Shown: positions 20,559 through 32,248 of the stretch, in pieces
Layout of the letters: every line of letters begins with the position of its first letter
How positions within the stretch are numbered: position 1 is the first letter of the stretch
Source of the DNA: Alnus glutinosa
Lineage: Eukaryota > Streptophyta > Magnoliopsida > Fagales > Betulaceae
Length of the DNA stretch: 64,000 nucleotides
Assembly: GCF_958979055.1 (NCBI RefSeq)
Contig: NC_084892.1
Span: 2,497,501 to 2,561,500, forward strand
Direction of reading: 5' to 3'
Made by a program: the position numbers and the translations under genes
The notes under the pieces: generated by a model
Databases searched by the model: none
What the model was told of the DNA's origin: nothing
Seen by the model: the letters and a program-made list of their open reading frames with translations, nothing else

Positions 20559-23500
20559 ATGGACCATATTCAGGCCGCTGTGAAGTTGCAGAAAATGTAC
20601 AGGAGTTTTCGCCAGCGGCGCATGTTAGCGGACACCATTATAATGGAGCTCTGGTACTGTATTTCTTGAAATATATCTCTCTTTATACATGCAGTTTCTC
20701 TTTCTTTTTGTTTATTTGTTTCTGTGAATGGTTAACTGAAAGAAAAAAAAACTGGTGATTTTGAAGGGGGCACGCGATAGACTTTGCTCGACTGAATATC
20801 AGTACGACTTTCTTCTTCCAGTGCGTGAATGAGAAATGTTCGAATACTCGGTGGACTCGTATTGGCTTTAATGCTTCTCTGGTTTGACAACTACTCTTGT
20901 AACTTTTATTTGTTTATTTATGAATTATTTTCCTTTTGCCTTTTTGATTAGTGCCAGTAAAGTCAACGCATGCGGTTCCCTAAAGAGAATACGAGCATCT
21001 TCAATCCATTCTCTGCTTTAAATTTTTTTCCAAAATTTGATGAAAGTTGTCGGAACATCCCATCCATCAAACTCTTTAAATTTTCTTTAAAATGGTGAAT
21101 GGATATATGACAAAAATTGTCTTTATATTTAACCTCCAAATCATTTCTCTATTCATTTTTTTAATTATTTTTTTTCAATTTTCTGTCAAATCCTTGCAAG
21201 GAAAATCAATCCCCTTCAATTTTTTTATGTTTAAATAGTTAAAGTAGTTGCTCCAAAACCAATAAAAAAATAATATTTAGCTAAAATAGAAAAATGGTTA
21301 GAGAGTTTGATGTAAAAAACTTTTTAAAAGTGATAGTTAAACACAAAAAGAGTGGATTCATTCACTAAAATTTAGTGAAATTTTAAAGAGTCCATTGTGG
21401 ATGCTCTAAGAGGGGTTGGTAGGGGTTTGATTCGGCCAGTGAGACCACTCTGACGCTCAAGTCGGAATACAGAGAAAATTTGAACAGTCATGTTAAGGCA
21501 AAATAAGGAGTTGTTGGCGTTACATCTTGACAAGGGTGCGCTCAAATCCTTGTTGGTTGTTTGGGCTGTGGGCTCTTCAGTGAGTGGCCACAAGAAGACC
21601 GTTGGTGTTGCCCGGTGCAATTGGGTCCTGCACCCTGTCTTTGGGATTGTAATTGGACAAATCACACTAGTAAAATTATTAATATAGAGTAATGCAATAT
21701 ATATAAAGATTAATTTTGAATTTTAGACTAGTAGTTAGATAATTAAATTTATTTTTTCGAAAATTGATAGTTTTTGTCAGTCTCATAGCAGCTCTTTTTG
21801 GGCAGGTGGGCAGAGGCTTGTCTGAGAATGAGGAAGCACAAATGTTGGCTTTTGACCATTGGATTGAAGCTGTACTAGTTTCTTCTCTAAGCACTCTTTG
21901 CCTTCTTCATCTCGATAATTCGAATTTATGCTGATTTTAGATCCAGACCATCAATAATTTTTGTTGTATCCTATTTTCTGATACCATATGTCTTCAAATA
22001 TACTCATCTCTGTGTTTTGAACTGCCTAGATTGATCCACGACATCGTTATGGGCATCACTTACGCCTGTACTACAACCAGTGGTGCAGTTCTAATGCTGG
22101 TCAACCTTTTTTTTATTGGTAAGCAAATTCTGCTGAAAGGAAAGATCGAGATCCCTATTATAATCTTGTGTTCAAAGTGCAGGGGATTGTAGTGCTCGGG
22201 CAGGGGGCCCATTGGGGCTTCTCAGTTCTCACAACCCCTGCTCGATTGCCGATCCTGAAAGGAATTGTTAGCACTAAACATGCAAGAAAAAGTTCTGAGT
22301 TTATAATATTGGGAGTAGTTTGAGAAAATGTTCAAGCTTTATATCTAATCCTTCTATTTCTCTCTTTCTATTTCTTTGAGATGAAATTAGAACTCTCTGT
22401 TTCTCAAACAGATGTTTATGAGACAATTCTTGTCTTATTCCTTAATCCTTTGTCTTAAATGGTTGAACTGTAAGTATGTCTATCTAATTAATGGGGATTG
22501 AACAGTGGTTCATCACTTTTAATAGTTGCACCCAATTGGTTGGCATAATTAGTGATGTTTCATTAGTTTTAGGTCAAAGTGGCAATAGATCAAATAACAA
22601 GAGATTCCCATGCTTGATAATATATATAACACTTAATGGGATAATAGATCAAATCAATCAACTATGTTGGGTAAAGCATTTTTAGGACAAGGGTTTTTGA
22701 GAGGGATTCTTCTATTTAAGTAGAGAAGCTTTACCCTAGCGGGAGCCAACCGTCTGCGTTGGGCTCCCCTATTTAGACAGGAGAGCTCTTCTACTTCTAC
22801 TATTCTCCTCTATATTATTCTTTGTGCTCTCTCTTATTTGGCTAGAGAATAATAATAAGTGATCTAAATCTACGTTTTTAATAGTTGCACCCATCCTATT
22901 TATGAAAGTCATAAATTAACTTTCTTAGAACTGTTTAGTAAACAAAAGAGATCATGAATGGGGATTGTTTGGGCGGTCCGAGACCTGCTCAGGTAAGTGG
23001 GCTCTATCGAAGGAGTAATGCTACTCCTATCGAAGCCCTCTTTCAATTGACTGTCCAAATTACATGTAGCTATTTCGAGCAATTAGCAATTACAGGAATC
23101 CTATCTAAATAGGGGAGCCCAATGCAGAGTGTGCTACATATCACTCTTGTGTCCTCTCAAAATTGATATAGCTCTTAAAATCACCATTGAATTTATGATA
23201 GATTACTATTGAATTTTGATTCAATGGTGATTTTAAGACCCACATTAATTTTGGGGAGACAAAAAGATGACACAAGGGTGATACGTAGCATTACTCCGAT
23301 TGAGTCTATTTGGTGTAATTAATTTTGCTACTAGTTGTTTAATTTACAGCCATAACACTACATATAACAGTGAGGATTGAGTCTGTTTTTGCTATTTTTC
23401 CTGTGCAGGTTGGATCTAGGTGCTGGCAAGGAGATAGATCTCGCAGAATGCCCAAGATCAATCCTTCAAGAACGTCGCGTTAAGTATCTTGGACCTGTAT

Positions 23501-25061
23501 GTGCTTTCATAAATCAGATTTAATACTTTAATTAATTAATATATATATATATTGAGTATTGATCGATCGAGTTTCTATATATCCATTTTGTTCATATATT
23601 AAAAATGAAATTGCAATTAAATTGCTTATTTTGTGAAATTAGCTAGAGAGGAACCAATATGAATATATCGTTTCTGAAGGGAAATTTATTCACAAACGAA
23701 GTGGACATGACCTTCATACAATTCAAGGATCACAAGCAGCCAAGTGGATATTCGTGTTCAGCACCTCCAGGAGACTCTACGTCGGTAAGGTAATTAAGAG
23801 ATTGAACAATTAACCAAATTAAAGAATTCTTCTTTTCTCCAAGTTTATCATATTTCTATGTTCATCCTAGGTAGTTTTTTTTTAATTACATATATATATA
23901 GTTCAATTTGAACAATCCTTTTCTCTAAATTGGATTGGATGTGAGAAAATCTATTAAATTAATATATGTTCTTAAAACATGTAATTCTTAGGTAAACATT
24001 AAATAGAGAAATTAATAAAACTTTGTCCATCCAGTTTTAACACATGCATATATAGTACTGTTTTTAACACGCGTGTCAAGGGTGCATGGATGTCTTTTAA
24101 CAACTAAGACGTACACATTATTGTTCTTCGCAGAAAGAGAAAGGGAGGTTCCATCATTCTAGCTTCTTGGCCGGAGGAGCTACCCTAGCTGCCGGAAGCT
24201 TAGTGGCAGAACATGGAATTCTCAAGGTACGGTTCATAGAGATCCGTACATGGGAAAATAGTTGCCTTGTTGGGATCGAACAGTTACCAGATCGATATTG
24301 CTGCTTTTCTGTGGTTTCTGATAATTGCTTTGTCGTTTCAGTCCATCTCTCGATGTAGTGGACACTACCGGCCAAGAGACGACAGCCTGAAGCGCTTTTT
24401 ATCCTTCCTCGCTGAATACGGAGTGAACCTTAATGGAGTTCAGGTAACTCTTCTCACTCATCACGAGTGAAGGAAAAATTACTTATAAAATTCAATTCCT
24501 ATTAATATTTAGTTAATACGAGACTTAACACTTATGTCTATTTTTATAAATCATTCACTTTATGTGCGTGAATTACTTCTCATTTTTTCAATGTGGAGCA
24601 GATGTATAGAGCTGCCTTTTATAATGAATGACCCGAGTGGAGTTGAGATGTCCTCTTATTCGTATTGCCTGTCCTTTCTGAAGAAGAAGCTCATGTGAAA
24701 ATACATTATAGTCTCACCTGGTCGAATAAGCAGGTGTCTTTTCACACTAACATGTCCATTACATATATAAAATACGGGCAGCTCATTATACCCGTTCCGG
24801 GTTTAGGATTTTGTACTCAGTAACTCGCCTTAAGTTGTTTCTCCTCAACTGCACTGGCTAGTTGTGTCCTTGATTTCCTGCTCACATAGACAGTCACATG
24901 AAATTTATTCATTTTTTATGTCTGTTCACGTGCATATAACTTGTTTGTGGTCTGGTTCTTGGTAGTTTAAATTCCATAACCTGTAATTGCTTGACGGTAT
25001 GGTTTCCATCGCTTGTTTTCAGATAGAACCAACACAAAGTTGCGCCTGTAAGATTGCCTGA
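20559..25061 (+). CDS. IQM-family calmodulin-binding protein, short form, copy C (9 exons, 277 aa)
   Basis: Exons: 20559-20653, 20767-20881, 21806-21871, 22030-22118, 23409-23496, 23643-23789, 24134-24226, 24342-24443, 25023-25061, all GT-AG and in frame. Exon 2-8 lengths match copies A and B exactly. The protein starts almost at the IQ motif ([12 protein letters not shown], residues 10-21). It keeps the core: [58 protein letters not shown]. It ends after exon 8 with about 12 residues, so it lacks both the long N-terminal leader and the basic/Ser C-terminal extension of A and B. It may bind calmodulin without the tail's function. The start ATG follows a leader shared with copy D, and a TATA box sits 100 bp upstream. 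Confidence 0.88.
20993..21406. mobile_element. MITE in intron 2 of copy C (GAGCATC family)
   Basis: Left end GAGCATCTTCAATCCATTCTC; the right end GAGTCCATTGTGGATGCTC is its imperfect inverse. The AT-rich interior has no coding capacity. Ends of the form GAGCATCCACAATGG are common in plant MITEs. The target duplication is not clear. Confidence 0.6.
22761..23298. repeat. Two inverted-repeat structures in intron 4 of copy C
   Basis: First, GGGCTCCCCTATTTAGACAG (22761-22780) is inverted at 23101-23120 with one mismatch, about 320 bp apart. Second, immediately downstream, GTGCTACATATCACTCTTGT (from 23131) and AAAATCACCATTGAAT are inverted in ATTCAATGGTGATTTTAAGA and ACAAGGGTGATACGTAGCA (to about 23290), a hairpin-like MITE. 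A related foldback appears to lie at 29400-29570 in copy D. Confidence 0.55.
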
Positions 25062-26063
25062 TCGAGCAATGGCTTGCATCGTTTGAGAAGTATGGTCGAT
25101 CAAGACGATAAAGGTTCAGATCGATGTACGTGAGAGTACTTTTGTGTGATGGTACTTTTGACTAATGACATTGAGTAGTTAATAAAATCATTTTTGGATC
25201 CAAATTAAACCACTTATAGTCTCTATTACGTTTATCTCTTGCCTTTCCTATTTTGTTCCACGTCCTACTTTGGCTGTGTATTGGGTATGGCTGCAAACCT
25301 ACTAAGCAAGAATTAGGGATACGATAGAATGAGTACTCGGGTTCTATTGAGTTTTATCTAGCTGTTCGGATTGTTTGGACACCTATCTAAACAAGTGTAA
25401 TTCATGTTTCCTCTTATATAAAATTACCGATTGCACGAGATTTTAATTTAGAATTAATTTTTTTTGCAATTGAAATGTCCTAATTGCAGTCCACGTAGAG
25501 GGAATTGCAGGCTGCTCATATGCCCCAAACAATATAAAATGTGGAGTACAGTCCGTACATAAATTGATATTCATCCACATAATTATTAAAGAAAATTCAT
25601 GTTATGGGAAACCACTTGCAATTTGTTTGGGGGAATAGAAAAAGTTGGCGTTTGCCAACGGTCACATACAGGGCAGGCCAGTGGACACGTCTACAAGTCA
25701 AAGTAGTGAAAGTACAATCTAAATTCGTTTACAAAAAAATATATTATACCTTCGTCTTATTTCAATTTCTTTCGCACAATATGTGAGTACCCACAACTTT
25801 TGATTTCATAAATACTTATTCTCGATCTCTACTTCTGTGCTTATCTGATGTTTGAAGATATAAAAAAAGAAAAAAAGGTGAAGTACGTATTTTTTTTCTT
25901 CTTTTTTTTTCAAAGCAGATCCGCCTTCAATTCATTATAAAATTAGTAATTTAACCATAACGTTCTACATGAAAAATACCATTAAAACAGTAAGGAAATT
26001 CCTTAAAAAAAAACCTATTTTTCACTAAGAATGAGTGCTTCATTCGCTAGACTGTAGGCATCC

Positions 26064-26348
26064 CTATTGGTAATTCTTCAGATATGAGAAATCTTCCACT
26101 GACAGATCTAGACCATTTAATACTCCACGAGCCTCCTCAATAATATGACTATATTTACTCAAATTATAACATTCTTTTTGCAGGGCTTGTACCATATGGA
26201 GAGTATCTCCTTCCAGCTCCACCCATTGATATATACTCCAATTCCCTATAGAATAAAGCGGCTCGCCAAACTGCAGTGGCTTTTGCAATAATTGGGTCAG
26301 TAATATAATCTTTCGAAGCTGATAAGGTAGCCATGACCCCACCCTCAT
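26064..26348 (-). pseudogene. LINE RNase H-like fragment
   Basis: An open minus-strand frame contains VELEGDTLHMVQALQKE and YSHIIEEARGVLNGL. These resemble the RNase H (RVT_3) domain found at the end of many plant LINE polyproteins and their genomic derivatives. It is only about 94 codons and has no active-site context, so it is a decayed piece. Confidence 0.6.
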
Positions 26349-26392
26349 ATCAAATAGACTTTTTAGTTTTAAAAACTATCACATATGACACT

Positions 26393-26515
<123 letters not shown>

Positions 26516-26639
26516 AATAAATGTAGATATTTTCGTATAATATTTTAATGGTGTGTCACATCAAACTAATCAGCAACTGCCACATATCGCATATATCTTA
26601 TTAATATTATTTAAAAAATTTAAAATTTATAATAATAAA

Positions 26640-26960
26640 AAAAAAATCGGGCCAGGGGTGGTCGAACCACTCCCTAAGCCAAAAGAGGTATCTCAAATGG
26701 CCAGGAGGTAGCTTCGGTTACCCCTATTTGACCATTTTGGGATAGTCAAATCACCCCTATGTTGACCTGTGTTCTACCACCCACCCACAGGCCAATCATA
26801 GAGCCACTCCAAATGGCCAGAAAATAGCTTTGGTTACTCCTAATTTAGCCATTTTGGGATGATCAAACCATCATCTATGGCTAATTAGCATGCGGCCAAC
26901 CACCCACTCACATGCCAGCCATAGGGGGTGGTTCGGCCATCACCTAGTTGGCCAAATATA
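26640..26960. repeat. Diverged tandem repeat, period about 118 bp
   Basis: The block CAAATGGCCAGGAGGTAGCT...CCATTTTGGGATAGTCAAA recurs about 118 bp later as CAAATGGCCAGAAAATAGCT...CCATTTTGGGATGATCAAA. GC-rich motifs such as GGTGGTTCGGCC border it. I see no coding signal. Confidence 0.6.
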
Positions 26961-28789
26961 TTTCCCCCTTCCAACTCCCTCGATTGGGCTAAGCTAATTA
27001 ATGAGATCCGGGCTCAGCCCATTTGTAGTAAACGCAGCTTAAACACTATCACTATTCCAAAATATTTATTTTTCAATAAAAATATATACTAGTTATTCCC
27101 ACCCTCCCAACTCCCAATGAGGGGCACTTGATTGATCAGAAGAAACGTCCGCTTTTTCCCCCTTAATGCTATGGGGTCGTTAGCGCTACCAGTGCATTTG
27201 TTCCTCGATCAGCTTGTCTGCTGGCCTTAATAATGCCCTCCGTCATGATGAGTGAGCCTCTTTTCCAGCTCCCGGTCTTTCTAAACAATAATGGGTTCTA
27301 ATAAATTCAGCCTTGTCATACCTTGTTGGGATTAGAATTCATAAAAGTGCGTGTATATATAGATGTATATTTGTATCATAATTTTCTTTTAGGAACTGCA
27401 TATAGGTCAAAGATGCCATGACTTTTCTTAGTTTTTAATTTTTTTTTTATTAAGTTATATATATATATATATATATTTAAAAATTAGACTTAACACCTGT
27501 CAAAAATGGACGCATCTATCTACGTACAATCAAATTGCACGAGCATGGAAAATACGTATGAAAAATGCTATATGTATTTACTATTAGTTTAAATATCTCT
27601 TACAATTTTCTGACACGTGTCAATATGTGATTGGAAGTGTTAATATTTTTTTTAATGGCTGATATAACTCCAACACTCGTCAACAAATTATACACCAATT
27701 GTAGATTTAATGGATATTAATTTTTGATATCTGTATCTGTATGTGCGGATACTAGATAATTGCGAATAGCAGATGTGAACAGTTAGTATCGAATATTATA
27801 ATCTAATTGATTTTGGTAAAATCTATCTATTGAATTAAAATAATAATAATAATAATAAAACTTGACTCTTGAAATTAAAGGAAACATAAAATTAACTAAT
27901 AAAACTAAAATTAAACTATAGGACCCAATTAATTGTTAGGTCTTGTCCCGCATCATGTACGTTCCTCCCCGCCGGTCGTCTCTCGATCACCACCCTGCGT
28001 GTGTCTCGCCACGAAAAGGCACGTACGAGAATGCATGAACCTCGCAACTTCCACAAAGTCAAAAGTGGACGAGATGAAAAAGGAAAAGAATTTATGCATA
28101 ACAAAAAAATGAGAATAAATTTGGTACGTAGATTAATTTCCCGCTAAAGCCAGGAGCTGAAACTCCAAAAAAACCAAGTACTCCCTTTTAGCTCTCTCTC
28201 TCAACAACAAAAATGGACGAGTCTCAAGCTGCTGTGAAGTTGCAGAGCACGTTCCGGAGCTTTAGCCACCGGCGCATGTTAGCGGACGCCATTATAATGA
28301 AGCTATATCTGCAGGTATATATTATATATATTTGCTCCAAGTCTCTATTATTTATTTTTATCTCTTGAATGTTTAACTGAAAAAATGATGATGATGATGA
28401 TTATTATTATGAATTAGGCGGCACGTGATACACTTTGTATCACAGAACAGCAGTACGACTTTTTTTTTTTTTTTTGACATGCAGCAGTACGACTTTCTTG
28501 AATGAGAGTTCGAATACTCGGTGGACTCGGATCGGCTTTAATGCTTCTCTGGTTTGACTATTCTTGGAATTTTTATTTTTATTTTGCTTTTTATTTTTTA
28601 TTTTTAAAATTAGGATCAGATAAAGAAGAAGGTGTGGTTACTGTTGGGGTTTGATGAATTTTCTTTAGTTTTTAGTTTTTCCTGGTACTGTTGAGATTTG
28701 ATTTTCTTAGCTTATTATATATACATATAATCTTAGATTTTGTATATCAGTAAAAGAGTACCTCCTATCATATCAAATAGTTTGGGTTT

Positions 28790-28898
28790 GTCCCCGAGGG
28801 GTAGTTCAATCGGCTGGGGACCACGCCTCATGAAGCGAAGGTCACTAGTTCGAATCTCTCTCTCCCCTTCTTGTATAGACATGTCAAAAAAAAAAAAA
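28790..28898 (+). mobile_element. tRNA-derived SINE, 109 bp
   Basis: A tRNA-like head has an A-box-like TAGTTCAATCGGCTGG and a B-box-like GGTCACTAGTTCGAATCTC. It is followed by a short pyrimidine-rich body and a poly(A) tail. Exact 11-bp duplications AGTTTGGGTTT flank it (28779-28789 and 28899-28909). The duplication is perfect, so the insertion is young. It sits in intron 2 of pseudogene copy D. Transcription would be by RNA polymerase III from the internal boxes. Confidence 0.9.
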
Positions 28899-28984
28899 AG
28901 TTTGGGTTTAGTTGTAGTGTAATTATAAGAAACATTTTTTTTATTACCGACAATCCATATAAGAACAGAACTAAAAAATAAGAA

Positions 28985-29205
28985 TTTACAGGATTAGCAA
29001 AACAGGTTATTGTGTTGGGTTCGGGCTAATTCGGTTGACTCGCAAACTCGTTTAAGCCAATTAACCCAATGTCATCCCGTTTAGCTAATAGTGTCATAGT
29101 CAATCCGTTTATTACCCGAACCCGTTTAGCATAAGTTCAAACCCTATAACTTCGTGTCGTATTCGTATCAGATTCGCAGGTCGTGTCAAAAATTGTCAAC
29201 CCTAA
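28985..29205. repeat. Dispersed plant repeat with GTCGTG/CCGTTTA motifs
   Basis: The sequence carries motifs such as GTGTTGGGTTCGGG, AACCCGTTTAGC and GGTCGTGTCAAAAATTGT, resembling the diverged repeats at 18840-19120. It has no coding potential. The class is uncertain, perhaps a non-autonomous transposon. Confidence 0.35.
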
Positions 29206-29229
29206 ATTTACTTTTCGGAGATCAGATTT

Positions 29230-29277
<48 letters not shown>

Positions 29278-29868
29278 GTATTTTTTTTTTTTCAAAGGAG
29301 CCATCATTAATAGTCACCAAAAAAAAAAGAAAAAATCTTAATATTTTTTAAACAAATTTGGAGGCTTCTCGGTATGTCGACCCTGAATCCATAAATATAG
29401 AGTAATTTTAGAAGTCTCTCTTGTATTCTTTCAAAAATGAAGTAGCTTTTAAATTACAATTTGACCAAGATTCAATATTGATCAATCACAAGTTTAATGA
29501 TGATTTTAAAACCCACATCATTATTGGAAGGATCCAAAAGAGACTTTTAACTTTACTCATAAATATATGAGCCTTTGTTGTTATCTTCACAATTAATAAT
29601 TTGCCATCGTATCATATCAGGTAATATAACTTCTATTTGTATGAGCTATAATGTCTGTTTGTAAAAAAATGGTTGTAAAATATATTGGTTTTTCAGCATT
29701 GGATTGAAGCTATAATATTTTCTTCCATCTCTAACTCCAAGCCCTCTTTGCTTAATTTATTTTCTCAATTCAAGTTTATGTAAATTTTAATTTATCTGTA
29801 ATATATACATATATTTTCTGAAGATTGATCCACGGCATCGTTATGGGCATTGCTTACATTTGTACTTC

Positions 29869-31210
29869 CACTACAAAAAAATCACCTTTTCTTGACGGTT
29901 TTTTTAAAAACCGTCTACAAATTTACAGACGGCTTTAATATAACCGTCTGAAAATTAAAATATACAGACGGTTTTATTAAAACCGTCTGTAAATTTATAG
30001 ATGATTTTATAAAACCGTCTAGAAATTAATATTCAAACTAATTTCAAAACGGTTTTTTTAAAAGCCGTCTGCAAATTTAGAATATATTTTAATTTTCAGA
30101 CTGTTTTATTAAAACAATCTGTAAATTTACAAACGGTTTTAATAAAACCGTCTAGAAATTAATATTCAAATTAATTTAGAGACGGTTTTTTTCTCAAACC
30201 GTCTGTAAGTCAACAGTTTACAGACGGTTTCAAAAGAAACCATCTGTAACATTTTTCTTTTTTCTTTTTCTGTTTTCTTTTTATTTCTTTTCTTTTCTTT
30301 TCCTGTTTTTTTTCTTTTTAAAACCCATCGTTCTTTATTTTCCCGTTGTTTCTTTCTTCCTCTTCATGTCCAAAACCCATCTCTCTCTCAGAGCCTCTTC
30401 GTTCTTCTTCCTCTCTCCGGCCTTCGATTGAAGATGGACGTCGACGGCATCTGGACGGTCGGCATGAACGGGACTCGCGACGGGATCTGGACGATCGGCT
30501 GGAACGAGATGCGCGACGGGTTCTCTCGACGGTTTTCGGCCGGATCCGGCCGAATCTGTTGAACGTACGCCGGTGTACGTGCGTGGGTTTGACAGATCCA
30601 GCCGAAACCCACGCTCGGCCTGATCTGTGGCCGGAATACAAAGAGAGATCCAACCCTTCCTCTCTCTTTCTATCCCCCCTCCAGCCCTCCTCGTCACCAC
30701 TATCTTCCAAACCACCGGACGGATCTAACCGTGCTCATAACAATCTTTGGTTTTTTTTTGGGTTTGGATTGTGTTTGTTTATTTTGTATTTGTTTTTGGT
30801 TTGGAGTTAATGTTTGATGGGTAGTGTGAGAGGTGCGGTGGAGAAGAAGCTGATGGAGATGGAGAACGTGCGCATACGTGCGACTGTGACGACTTTTCGG
30901 TGGTTCCTTTAGCCGGCGAGATGGTGGAGATATTGAAATGGACAACCTTCCGGTGGTCCTTCAGCCGAATGGACAAAAATAATTATAATTATATTAGAAA
31001 ATAATAATGATTATAATTTTTTTTTTTTTAAAAAAAAAAAACAAATTGTGAACGGTTTTGGACAAAACCGTCCATAACCCGGATTAGTGACCCAAATTCA
31101 TGGACGGTTTGAAACCGTCTAGGAAAAACCGTCTGGACCTTTTTCCAGACGGTTTTTTGTAATTTCTAGACGGTTTCAAACCGTCCAGAATTGCCAAATT
31201 TTTTGTAGTA
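29869..31210. mobile_element. Non-autonomous CACTA (En/Spm) transposon in exon 4 of copy D
   Basis: It starts CACTACAAAAAAAT and ends ATTTTTTGTAGTA, the CACTA terminal inverted repeat with its last base changed. TTC on both sides (29866-29868 and 31211-31213) is the 3-bp target duplication. Both subterminal zones are packed with ACGGTTT / AAACCGT motifs in both orientations, the usual transposase-binding arrays. Removing it restores an exon 4 reading Y-F-N-H-W. No transposase is encoded. The interior holds a GC-rich gene-like segment (30346-30810). Confidence 0.93.
30346..30810 (+). CDS. Unrecognised Arg-rich ORF inside the CACTA element (154 aa)
   Basis: This GC-rich open frame starts at ATG 30366 or earlier (30346 by an alternative codon). 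It includes two 12-residue units, DGRHERDSRRDL and DDRLERDARRVL, from a 36-bp DNA tandem repeat near 30446-30520. Composition differs sharply from the AT-rich element around it, which suggests captured host sequence. The opposite strand is also open over the same region, so coding is not assured. No known domain is recognised. Confidence 0.25.
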   Translation: MFLSSSSCPKPISLSEPLRSSSSLRPSIEDGRRRHLDGRHERDSRRDLDDRLERDARRVLSTVFGRIRPNLLNVRRCTCVGLTDPAETHARPDLWPEYKERSNPSSLFLSPLQPSSSPLSSKPPDGSNRAHNNLWFFFGFGLCLFILYLFLVWS

Positions 31211-31779
31211 TTCAACCATTGGTTGAGATCCAATCTTGCTGGTAAAGGTATTCTTGGACAGCTATTTTTTTTCGATACAATATTTTAGAATATTAATTAA
31301 ATGATTAAATTTATTTATTTTTGATTACTCTAACGCATGGTTGGATCATGGAGCTGACAAAAAGATGGATATAAATGAATGTTCAAGATCAAAGCTCCGA
31401 GAACAATGCGTTAAGCACCTTTAATTGGACCTGTATGTGCTTCCATCATTCCATGTAACAAATTTAACGCTTCTATTTAATTGAAATTGGGTATATCTTT
31501 TGAAATGCATTTTGTTGCATGATAAAATGAATTTTCAAAGGCGCCATGATTGTTTTAGAGTTGATTTTTTATTTAATGGAAATAGGTAGAGAGGATCCAA
31601 CATGAATATATACATCGTTGCTGAGGGGAGAATTATTCACAGCCAAAGTGGACATGACCTTCATACACTTAGCCACTTAGGGGAGAAGTGGATATTCGTT
31701 TTGTGCACCATGCCAGGGGGAGATCACTCAACGTAGGTAACTAGTAAGGTAAGTGATTGAAAAAGCACAAAAAATGTAA

Positions 31780-32248
31780 TTTTTTTTTTTTTTTTTTGAA
31801 AACTTCACTTATAACCCCAAATGATTCATCACTTTTGCAATGAAGTAGTCAAATTTTAAAAAGTATCAATTTTTTTTCAACTTCAACCATCCGTTAGAAT
31901 TTTCCGTAAAATCCTGTCAAAATTCTCAAAATATCCCTAATTGTTTTTAGGGAAAAAAAAATTGTAAGGATTTAGGTGTCGGTCAGAATTTAACGAAATT
32001 TGTTAAGATACCCATGCTTGAATATTTGAAAAAATTTATAAATTATTATTTTTTTTTTTTGAAAAAAAATGGGGTACGTACTTTTAGAATTTTGACAGGA
32101 TTTAACGAAAAATTCTAACGGATGGTTGAAATAATTGAAAACATTAAAAGATGAATACCCTCAATTGACACTTTTTAAAGTTTGAGTACTTAATTGCAAA
32201 AGTGATGAACGATCAGGAGTTATAAGTGAAGTTTTTTTTTTTTTTTTT
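31780..32248. mobile_element. Foldback MITE in copy D (AAAACTTCACTTATAACCCC family)
   Basis: Left arm AAAACTTCACTTATAACCCC, then TTCATCACTTTTGCAAT. The right arm has ATTGCAAAAGTGATGAAC, then GTTATAAGTGAAGTTTT. Poly-T lies at both ends. An inner inverted pair (TTAGAATTTTCCGT / ACGAAAAATTCTAA) deepens the hairpin. The same family occurs at 56757-57224 and, decayed, in intron 2 of copies A and B. Confidence 0.75.

Noticed and set aside
21372..21687. Open frames on both strands in copy C intron 2
   Set aside because: They overlap in antisense and have no recognised motif. They lie between IQM exons 2 and 3, next to a MITE edge.
30318..30945. Several antisense open frames in the CACTA interior
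   Set aside because: They overlap each other in different frames over a GC-rich repeat. No domain or splice logic supports any of them.
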